From positions 1-14,475 of the forward strand of contig JAFOYK010000180.1 of the NCBI GenBank assembly GCA_017424665.1: a stretch of 14,475 nt of DNA. The letters run 5' to 3'. Of the stretch, positions 6,288 through 11,521 are shown in pieces. This DNA comes from Oscillospiraceae bacterium (GTDB lineage Bacteria; Bacillota; Clostridia; Oscillospirales; Ruminococcaceae). Below the pieces are notes generated by a model. That model saw only the letters and a list, made by a program, of their open reading frames with translations, was not told the DNA's origin and did no database searches. How positions within the stretch are numbered: position 1 is the stretch's first letter; the number at the start of each line of letters is the position of its first letter. Position numbers and translations under genes: made by a program.

Positions 6288-6316
6288 ATCTTACACGAAA
6301 ATATCCGTTCTGTCAA
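6288..6316 (-). promoter_or_regulatory. Promoter of rpsT
   Basis: TTGACA (6316-6311), a 17-base spacer and TAAGAT (6293-6288) on the minus strand form a near-consensus sigma-A promoter with a leader of roughly 40 bases before the S20 start codon. Confidence 0.9.
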
Positions 6317-6390
6317 GGGTTTTTGCCATCATTATCAGAAAAATATTTCTGAACAGACAAAAATAAGCCGGGTTTGCTTTAACACGGTTC

Positions 6391-6417
6391 GCAAAATACC
6401 GGTACTTAGTCATTATA
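6391..6417 (+). promoter_or_regulatory. Candidate forespore promoter -10 element of gpr
   Basis: CATTATA (6411-6417) fits the sigma-G -10 pattern CATNNTA in full, 17 bases before the gpr ribosome binding site region ends. No -35 with ideal spacing is visible: GCAAA at 6391 is 15 bases upstream and imperfect. Forespore expression of gpr is known in Bacillus. Confidence 0.35.
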
Positions 6418-6434
6418 ACAAAGGAGATACCCAA

Positions 6435-7202
6435 ATGTCAACAAAAACCGACCTTGCAAAAGAAATAATTAACAAAATTTCTTCGGAATATTCAAAAAAG
6501 CGAAGTTTCTTTTTCGGCAAAACCGAAATTTCCGAAATCTTTATAGAAACCGCGGAAGAATCGGCTTTTTTTGATAAGCCGAAGGGGAAATACGTCACCG
6601 TCGAAGCGGATTTTCCCCGGCTTCCCTTCGGAAATTTTGAAAACGAGGTTTTGGCAATTTCCGCCGAACTCAAAAAGCTTCTTCCGGAAGGCGGAAACGT
6701 TCTTGCGGTCGGAATCGGCAACGGGTTTTTGACCGCGGATTCCCTTGGACCCCTTTCCGCAGAAAACCTTCTTTGCGGGGAATTTTTCGGGCGGAAGCTT
6801 TTTGCCCTTGTTCCGGGGGTTTTCGGAAGAACGGGAATCGAGCCGGAAATTCTGATAAAAGCCGCCGTGGAAAAACTTTCGCCCGCCGCTGTCATAGTTA
6901 TCGATTCCCTTGCGGCGGAAAGCGCCAAAAACGTTTGCCGCTCCGTTCAGCTTTGCGATTTCGGTCTTGCTCCCGGTTCCGGTTTCGGAAAAGGAAAAAC
7001 CGCCCTTTCAAAAGAGACTCTCGGCGTTCCGGTGGTTGCAATCGGAAGCCCGACTGTCACCCGCCTTTCAGATTCGGATTTTGTTTCGCCAAACGACATT
7101 GATATTCTGGTCAGGCGAACCGCGAAACTAATTTCCGCGGCGGTGGATCTTGCGGTTTTCCCTGAAGCGGGAATGGACTTTATTAAAGGTATTATTATAT
7201 AA
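6435..7202 (+). CDS. gpr: Germination protease GPR, compact form
   Basis: GPR is an atypical aspartic endopeptidase that degrades small acid-soluble spore proteins early in germination. Family motifs present in order: T-D-L-A near the N terminus (5-8), K-P-K-G-K-Y-V-T-V-E (48-57), G-N-G-F-L-T-A-D-S-L-G-P (95-106), V-P-G-V-F-G-R-T-G-I-E (126-136), I-V-I-D-S-L-A-A (154-161), L-A-P-G-S-G-F-G (178-185) and T-L-G-V-P-V-V-A-I-G-S-P-T-V (195-208). Asp102 and Asp157 correspond to the two catalytic aspartates known from Bacillus. The protein has only 255 residues against about 370 in Bacillus subtilis. It ends soon after the catalytic core, with no C-terminal extension and little room for a zymogen propeptide. 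Strong AAGGAGATA ribosome binding site; neighbouring rpsT supports the call. Confidence 0.93.
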   Translation: MSTKTDLAKEIINKISSEYSKKRSFFFGKTEISEIFIETAEESAFFDKPKGKYVTVEADFPRLPFGNFENEVLAISAELKKLLPEGGNVLAVGIGNGFLTADSLGPLSAENLLCGEFFGRKLFALVPGVFGRTGIEPEILIKAAVEKLSPAAVIVIDSLAAESAKNVCRSVQLCDFGLAPGSGFGKGKTALSKETLGVPVVAIGSPTVTRLSDSDFVSPNDIDILVRRTAKLISAAVDLAVFPEAGMDFIKGIII

Positions 7203-7740
7203 AAGGCCCCCTTGTTAAAGTGGGCTGGATTTTTTAACCGCTTGCGGTTAAAAAAGACCGGGGGGATTCTGTATGGATTACCGGCTGAATTTAATGTGAA
7301 GGGATTGCGGCGGGAGCAAGCCCCCGCCCTACATTAATTTGGTCGGAATTATCGCAGCAACCGCAGGGGCGTACCTATGTGTGTGCCCTTGCAAAATTTA
7401 ATCGGCATCGGGTTGGTACGGTAGCGGCGGATATTATCCGCCCGGTTTTAATTGGACAGGGTTACAATCCCTCAGTCTGCTTCGCAGACAGCCTAGTTAC
7501 CCTTTTGTCGTCTTCGACGACATTTCCCCTGATAGGGGAATCTTCTTTACACAAGGGAGCCTTTCCCTCCGGGAATCCTTGTTATCCCTCTTTCGTCTTT
7601 TTTGCAACAAGTTGCAAAAAATCCACCTTTTGCTCGCCGCAGACGGCATACCCCTCTGTTTTGCTTCGCTCAACATCTCCCCTAACAGGGGAGTCTCCTC
7701 TGGGAAGGCTTGAAAACGGCATAATTATCAAAAAAATTTG
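7203..7740. repeat. Hairpin-dense non-coding intergenic region (mosaic of palindromic repeats)
   Basis: I see no credible gene here. Inverted repeats follow one another: arms 7230-7241/7244-7255 (12 bp, loop TT); the GGCGGG...CCCGCC repeat at 7308-7333; 7363-7374 with 7379-7392 (imperfect); 7426-7433/7435-7442 (8 bp); 7475-7480/7484-7489; 7506-7512/7516-7522; 7524-7530/7534-7540; 7599-7608/7611-7620 (10 bp); 7677-7683/7687-7693. Such clustered palindromes resemble the dispersed intergenic repeat elements common in gut Clostridia. The open frame at 7379-7741 (+) runs through the hairpins and has no family features. Confidence 0.85.
7308..7333. repeat. 26-base palindromic repeat, copy 1
   Basis: The 26 bases beginning CGGCGGGAGCAAG and ending CCGCCCTACA are identical to 10084-10109, in the same orientation. 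The core GGCGGG...CCCGCC can fold into a hairpin. It lies inside the hairpin-dense region after gpr. Confidence 0.92.
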
Positions 7741-7750
7741 AATTTTCCTA

Positions 7751-7779
7751 TTGACAAAGGGCCTTCGAGCCGTTATAAT
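7751..7779 (+). promoter_or_regulatory. Promoter of the infC-rpmI-rplT operon
   Basis: TTGACA (7751-7756), a spacer of exactly 17 bases and TATAAT (7774-7779): a perfect consensus sigma-A promoter, as expected for a highly expressed ribosomal operon. Transcription should start near 7786. Confidence 0.95.
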
Positions 7780-7785
7780 ATTTAG

Positions 7786-7937
7786 GACAAAGAAGCAGAA
7801 CGAACCGTTCTCGCCGTCCGATCTTGTGAATCAGGCACGGCAAAGATTTGAGAAAAACCGATGGGGGTATAATGCGCCCTTGGTTTTCTTCGTTCGTGTG
7901 CGGTGCTTCTTTTGCAGTAAGTGACCGCACTTTTTTT
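7786..7937 (+). ncRNA. L20-type autoregulatory leader of the infC operon
   Basis: The roughly 165-base untranslated leader between promoter and infC ends in an intrinsic terminator. AAAGAAGCA (7789-7797) can pair perfectly with TGCTTCTTT (7904-7912), and ACGAAC (7800-7805) with GTTCGT (7892-7897). The 7904-7912 pairing uses bases of the terminator stem, so the long-range fold and the terminator exclude each other. Internal pairs are also visible, for example GCCGT (7813-7817) with ACGGC (7837-7841), and AAAACC with GGTTTT around 7855-7887. In Bacillus subtilis this operon is controlled by binding of ribosomal protein L20 to such a leader, causing premature termination. The assignment follows from architecture and gene context. 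Confidence 0.8.
7898..7937 (+). terminator. Leader (attenuator) terminator before infC
   Basis: GTGCGGT (7898-7904) pairs with ACCGCAC (7924-7930), extended inside by CTT/AAG (7906-7908 with 7919-7921), and is followed directly by seven T. It sits upstream of the first gene, so it must be conditional for the operon to be expressed. Confidence 0.88.
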
Positions 7938-7960
7938 AATTATTTTGGAGGTGTTTGACA

Positions 7961-8479
7961 ATAGCTAAGCAGGAACTGCTCATCAATGATGAGATCCGCG
8001 AAAAAGAAGTCCGCGTGATCGATTCCGACGGCGCACAGCTCGGCATCATTTCTCTTAAAGATGCTCTTGCTATCGCCGCAGAAAAAAACCTTGACCTTGT
8101 TGAAATCGCACCCACTGCGAATCCCCATGTTTGCCGAATCATGGATTACGGCAAATTCAAATTCGAACAGATGAAACGCGAAAAAGAGGCCAAGAAAAAC
8201 CAGAAAGTTATCGAAGTTAAAGAAATTCGTCTTTCCCTCAACATCGATACCAACGACTTTAATACCAAGCTCAAACAGGCGATCAAATTCCTTAAAGACG
8301 GCAACAAAGTTAAAGTTTCCGTTCGCTTCCGCGGAAGAGAAATGGCTCACCCCGAACTCGGTACCGAAATGGTACAGAAATTCGCCGACGGTGTTGCAGA
8401 ATTCGGTTCCGTAGATAAAATGCCCAAACTTGAAGGCAGAAGCATGGTAATGATCATCAGCTCCAAAACCGGCAAATAA
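7961..8479 (+). CDS. infC: Translation initiation factor IF-3
   Basis: IF-3 binds the 30S subunit, keeps it apart from 50S and checks the start codon-anticodon pairing. The product is about 172 residues with both domains: N-terminal [16 protein letters not shown], the linker [12 protein letters not shown] with the following Lys-rich helix, and a C-terminal K-E-I-R-L-S ... F-N-T-K-L-K-Q-A domain ending near M-V-M-I-I-S-S-K. The start is unusual. The only canonical-type candidate, TTG 7955-7957, begins one base after the GGAGGTG ribosome binding site (7947-7953), which is too close. ATA 7961-7963 has ideal spacing and aligns with the known AUU start of Bacillus infC. If TTG is used, the gene begins at 7955. 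Confidence 0.95.
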   Translation: MAKQELLINDEIREKEVRVIDSDGAQLGIISLKDALAIAAEKNLDLVEIAPTANPHVCRIMDYGKFKFEQMKREKEAKKNQKVIEVKEIRLSLNIDTNDFNTKLKQAIKFLKDGNKVKVSVRFRGREMAHPELGTEMVQKFADGVAEFGSVDKMPKLEGRSMVMIISSKTGK

Positions 8480-8529
8480 GTTCGTTTAAAAATTGCTTTT
8501 TGCAAACCAAATATCAGGAGGAAATCAAA

Positions 8530-8736
8530 ATGAACGCAAAGCTTAAAACCCATTCCGGCGCAAAAAAACGTTTCAAACTCACCAAAAACGGTAAAGTAAA
8601 ACGCGCAAAAGCATTCAAATCCCACATTCTCAACTCCCAGAGAAAAGACACCAAACGTAAACGTAATCTCCGTAAAGGCGCTTATGTCGATGCAACTTGC
8701 ATGGAGAAACTCACCAAACTTCTTCCTTACGCATAA
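8530..8736 (+). CDS. rpmI: 50S ribosomal protein L35
   Basis: A small, very basic protein of 68 residues with the L35 signatures [15 protein letters not shown] near the N terminus, [11 protein letters not shown] in the middle and R-K-G-A-Y-V-D near the end. The chosen ATG has an AGGAGG ribosome binding site eight bases before it; an in-frame ATG at 8500 lies upstream of that site and is rejected. It is the second gene of the conserved infC-rpmI-rplT operon, 50 bases after infC. Confidence 0.98.
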   Translation: MNAKLKTHSGAKKRFKLTKNGKVKRAKAFKSHILNSQRKDTKRKRNLRKGAYVDATCMEKLTKLLPYA

Positions 8737-8806
8737 TTTTTGCTTAAGAAGAAGAAACAAAACAGAAATTATTAACTTTATTTAATATTAACGGAGGTTA
8801 AATACT

Positions 8807-9160
8807 ATGGCTCGTGTTAAAGGCGGAGTTATGTCCCATAAAAGAAGAAAAAAAGTTCTGAGACTTGCTAAAGGTTACTATGGCGCAAGACACAGACTGT
8901 TCAGAACTGCTAAAGAAGCAGTTATGAAAACCGGCCGCTATGCATATATCGGCAGAAAACAGAAAAAGAGAGAATTCAGAAGACTTTGGATCACCAGAAT
9001 TTCCGCTGGCTGCAAAATGAACGATATGAACTATTCTTCCTTCATGAACGGCCTCAAAAAATCCGGTGTAACCCTTAACAGAAAAATGCTTTCCGAAATG
9101 GCAATCCATGACGCAGAAGGCTTTGCAGCACTTTGCGCACAGGCAAAAGCAGCTCTTTAA
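8807..9160 (+). CDS. rplT: 50S ribosomal protein L20
   Basis: L20 is an early 23S rRNA-binding assembly protein and, in Bacillus, the repressor of its own operon through the leader RNA. At 117 residues it has the expected length. It begins M-A-R-V-K-G-G-V and contains the basic stretch [18 protein letters not shown], then [20 protein letters not shown], followed by the globular half with [12 protein letters not shown]. The ribosome binding site is GGAGGT, nine bases before ATG. It lies 70 bases after rpmI and is the last ribosomal gene of the operon. Confidence 0.98.
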   Translation: MARVKGGVMSHKRRKKVLRLAKGYYGARHRLFRTAKEAVMKTGRYAYIGRKQKKREFRRLWITRISAGCKMNDMNYSSFMNGLKKSGVTLNRKMLSEMAIHDAEGFAALCAQAKAAL

Positions 9161-9173
9161 TTTCGACAATAAA

Positions 9174-9200
9174 CGCCCGAGTTTTATTTAAGCTCGGGCG
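9174..9200. terminator. Stem-loop after rplT, possible weak terminator
   Basis: An 11-base-pair stem (9174-9184 with 9190-9200, one G-U pair) with loop TATTT. On the plus strand it is followed by AATTGCTTTATTT and lacks a proper T run, so it may attenuate or protect the 3' end rather than stop transcription into the methyltransferase gene. Confidence 0.55.
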
Positions 9201-9280
9201 AATTGCTTTATTTACGGGTAATTTTATGGGCCGTTTTTCCATACAATTACTTCCAAATTTTCCAAAAACAGGAGGACACC

Positions 9281-10060
9281 ATGCTTATTTCCAGCCGTGA
9301 AAATCCAATAATTAAAGAAGCCGCAGCCCTTGTTTCCGACAAAAAAGCAAGGAAAAAAAGCGGTCTTTTTGTGGTTGAAGGCGCAAGACTTTGCTCCGAA
9401 GCCTGCAAAAGCGGCGCAGAAGTTCTCCGTCTTTTTGTTACGGAAGAAGCCGAAAAAAGATATCCGGAATATCTTAAAGACCTTCTTTCCGAAGCAAAAG
9501 AGGTGTATAATATAACCGGTTCCGTCGCGGAAAAAATCGGCGACACAAAAACCCCCCAAGGGGTTTTTGCTGTTTGCAAAATTGAGGAAAAACCGCTTGA
9601 TTTAAACAAAAACGGCGTTTTTGTCCTTCTTTCCGGCCTTCAGGATCCGGGCAACATCGGCACCATTCTCCGCACCTGCGAAGCAATGGACGTTCGCGGG
9701 GTTTTCCTTTGCTCCTGTGCCGATTGCTTTTCTCCGAAGGTTCTGCGCGGAACCATGGGCTGCATTTTCCGCCTTCCGATAAAGGTGTTTTCTGAAACGG
9801 CGGAGGCTCTTGCGCTTCTTCGCGAAGCCGGGGTTTCCACTTATGCTTCTGCCTTAGCAGAAAACGCCCTTCTCCTTCCGGGGGTAAAATTCAGCGAAAA
9901 ATCCTGCGTGCTCATCGGAAACGAAGGAAACGGCCTTGAGCACGAAGTTATCGAAGCTTGCGACAACGTGGTAATGATCCCCATGCCCGGAAAAGCCGAA
10001 AGTTTAAACGCGGCTTCCGCGGCGGCCATCATGATCTATTCCGCGGCTATGCAGAGATAA
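9281..10060 (+). CDS. SpoU/TrmH-family RNA 2'-O-methyltransferase
   Basis: A 259-residue SPOUT methyltransferase that uses S-adenosylmethionine. The N-terminal substrate-binding domain (about 1-105) starts M-L-I-S-S-R-E-N-P-I-I-K and has F-V-V-E-G-A-R-L near 30-37. The knotted catalytic domain has motif 1 L-Q-D-P-G-N-I-G-T-I-L-R-T (120-132, with Asn125 and Arg131), motif 2 V-L-I-G-N-E-G-N-G-L (210-219) and motif 3 I-P-M-P-G-K-A-E-S-L-N-A-A-S-A-A-A (233-249). The ATG at 9281 is preceded by AGGAGG; an upstream in-frame ATG at 9203 would add 26 unrelated residues. It resembles the RlmB/TsnR group (Bacillus YsgA). A 23S rRNA target is likely but the exact nucleotide cannot be inferred. It follows rplT and may be read from the same transcript. 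Confidence 0.92.
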   Translation: MLISSRENPIIKEAAALVSDKKARKKSGLFVVEGARLCSEACKSGAEVLRLFVTEEAEKRYPEYLKDLLSEAKEVYNITGSVAEKIGDTKTPQGVFAVCKIEEKPLDLNKNGVFVLLSGLQDPGNIGTILRTCEAMDVRGVFLCSCADCFSPKVLRGTMGCIFRLPIKVFSETAEALALLREAGVSTYASALAENALLLPGVKFSEKSCVLIGNEGNGLEHEVIEACDNVVMIPMPGKAESLNAASAAAIMIYSAAMQR

Positions 10061-10083
10061 AAATCCTTCCGGATTACTTTTTA

Positions 10084-10109
10084 CGGCGGGAGCAAGCCCC
10101 CGCCCTACA
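10084..10109. repeat. 26-base palindromic repeat, copy 2
   Basis: Identical to 7308-7333 and in the same orientation, here in the 85-base spacer between the methyltransferase gene and dprA. The GGCGGG/CCCGCC arms can form a hairpin. Confidence 0.92.
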
Positions 10110-10145
10110 GTAAAACGGATTATGTCAAGAAGGGAGGACCCGAAA

Positions 10146-11306
10146 ATGAGTCTTGAACACTGGGCCTGGCTTGGAATTGCCGCTCAGCCCGGCAATAAAA
10201 TTGTTGACGATATCCTTCGGGTTTTTCCCGACCCGGAAGAATTCTTCCTTTCCGGAGATTCCGGCATTGAAAAAGTCGGAACCATAAACGAAAAAGACGC
10301 TCTTCGCATCAGGGCAACAAGCCTTGACGTTGCAAAGAGGGCGGTTGAAACCGCCGAAAATTACGGTGCAAAAGTTCTTACGAAAGAATCGGAATTTTAT
10401 CCGCAGAACCTTCTCGGAATTGTTTCCGCTCCGCCCGTTCTCTATGTTTTAGGCGACGAAACCTGCCTTAACATGGAACCGGCCATTGCTGTTGTGGGAA
10501 CAAGACGCATCAGCGAATACGGAAGCAAAATGTCCAAAATAATTGCCGGCGGCCTTGGTTCCGCCGGAGCGCTGGTCGTTTCGGGAATGGCTCTCGGCGT
10601 TGATTCCGCCGCGCACAAAGCCTGCCTTGCGGCAGGAGGAAAAACCGTCGCGGTTCAGGGCTGCGGAATTTGCAAGACCTTCCCGCCGGAAAACATTGAG
10701 CTTAAAGAACTAATCGCCGCAAACGGCGCGGTTATAAGCGAATTTGTTCCGGATGCGGAGGCCCGCTCGAGCTTTTTCCCAATCCGAAACCGGATCGTTT
10801 CCGGAATGAGCCTTGGGGTCTGCGTTGTTGAAGCCGCCGCGAGAAGCGGAACTTCCATCACCGCAAACCTTGCTTTTGACCAGGGAAGAAAAGTTTTCGC
10901 CGTTCCGGCGGACGTTAACAGAACAACTTCCCAGGGAACTTTCCGCCTTCTCCGTTCCGGGGCAATTCCCGTTGCGGACGCGAAGGATATTCTTACCGAA
11001 TTCGGCGAAGAATATATTTCCCATTTAAGTCTTGATAAAATCCAGAAACGCAAGACCGAGAAAAACCCGGAGGCAAAAAACGAAAGACCCGAAAAAGCGC
11101 AGAAGCCCGTTAAAAAAGCTCCGCCACCCGGCCTTTCGAAAAACGCCGCGGCGATTTACGGCGTTCTTGAAAGAACCCCGAAAAGCGCGGACGAAATTTC
11201 CGATCTTACAGATCTTCCTTCTTCCGCGGTTGCGGTCGGTTTAACCGAGCTTGAACTTCTCGGGCTCATTGTTCCCGCTTCCGGAAGAAGATTTGTGATT
11301 GCATAA
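10146..11306 (+). CDS. dprA: DNA-processing protein DprA (Smf)
   Basis: DprA binds incoming single-stranded DNA and loads RecA during natural transformation; it is also kept in bacteria not known to be competent. The 386-residue protein has an N-terminal helix-hairpin-helix-like region (about 1-70). The Rossmann-like DprA core (about 75-285) carries V-V-G-T-R-R (116-121), S-G-M-A-L-G-V-D-S-A-A-H (146-157), F-F-P-I-R-N-R-I-V-S-G (210-220) and S-G-T-S-I-T-A (234-240). A Lys/Pro/Glu-rich linker (about 298-328) leads to a C-terminal winged-helix domain (330-386). The ATG at 10146 is preceded by GGGAGGACC; the ATG at 10122 lies before that site and is rejected. The order dprA-topA-trmFO is conserved in Bacillus and Clostridium. 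Confidence 0.96.
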   Translation: MSLEHWAWLGIAAQPGNKIVDDILRVFPDPEEFFLSGDSGIEKVGTINEKDALRIRATSLDVAKRAVETAENYGAKVLTKESEFYPQNLLGIVSAPPVLYVLGDETCLNMEPAIAVVGTRRISEYGSKMSKIIAGGLGSAGALVVSGMALGVDSAAHKACLAAGGKTVAVQGCGICKTFPPENIELKELIAANGAVISEFVPDAEARSSFFPIRNRIVSGMSLGVCVVEAAARSGTSITANLAFDQGRKVFAVPADVNRTTSQGTFRLLRSGAIPVADAKDILTEFGEEYISHLSLDKIQKRKTEKNPEAKNERPEKAQKPVKKAPPPGLSKNAAAIYGVLERTPKSADEISDLTDLPSSAVAVGLTELELLGLIVPASGRRFVIA

Positions 11307-11329
11307 AAAGGCTCCCAAATTTGTAAAAA

Positions 11330-11464
11330 ACCTCCTCGGAGGAGGAGGTGGCATCGCGCAGCGATGACGGAGGAGGGATTACCAATAATTTGCGAACAGA
11401 CATGCATTCATCTGGGATTATCCCTCCCCAGTCTGCTTCGCAGACAGCCCCTCCTCTGAGGGGC
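11330..11464. repeat. Palindromic repeat element between dprA and topA
   Basis: Four inverted repeats lie in about 135 bases: ACCTCCTC/GAGGAGGT (11330-11337 with 11342-11349), CATCGC/GCGATG (11352-11357 with 11361-11366), GTCTGC/GCAGAC (11431-11436 with 11440-11445) and GCCCCTC/GAGGGGC (11447-11453 with 11458-11464). The 20-base word AGTCTGCTTCGCAGACAGCC (11430-11449) also occurs at 7474-7493. Placed in the transcript leader or spacer of topA, it may form RNA structure. Confidence 0.85.
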
Positions 11465-11507
11465 TATAAAACTTTTCCCTTTAACACGGGAGGCAAAATA
11501 TTAATTT

Positions 11508-11521
11508 AGGGGGTTATTATT
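11508..11521 (+). promoter_or_regulatory. Ribosome binding site and AUU start region of topA
   Basis: AGGGGGT (11508-11514) is followed five bases after its last G by ATT (11519-11521). An in-frame TAG at 11507-11509 limits how far upstream the gene can begin. No ATG, GTG or TTG occurs in frame between that stop and the conserved first strand of the Toprim domain. Confidence 0.65.

Noticed and set aside
7230..7255. Intrinsic terminator of gpr
   Set aside because: The 12-bp palindrome has its T run before and A run after the stem on both strands, so it lacks the downstream U tract needed for termination.
7203..7740. CRISPR array
   Set aside because: The inverted repeats differ from one another and are not regularly spaced direct repeats with spacers; no cas gene is present.
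7379..7741. A 120-codon plus-strand open frame between gpr and infC
   Set aside because: It reads through consecutive hairpins and repeats, has no ribosome binding site of note and no recognisable domain.
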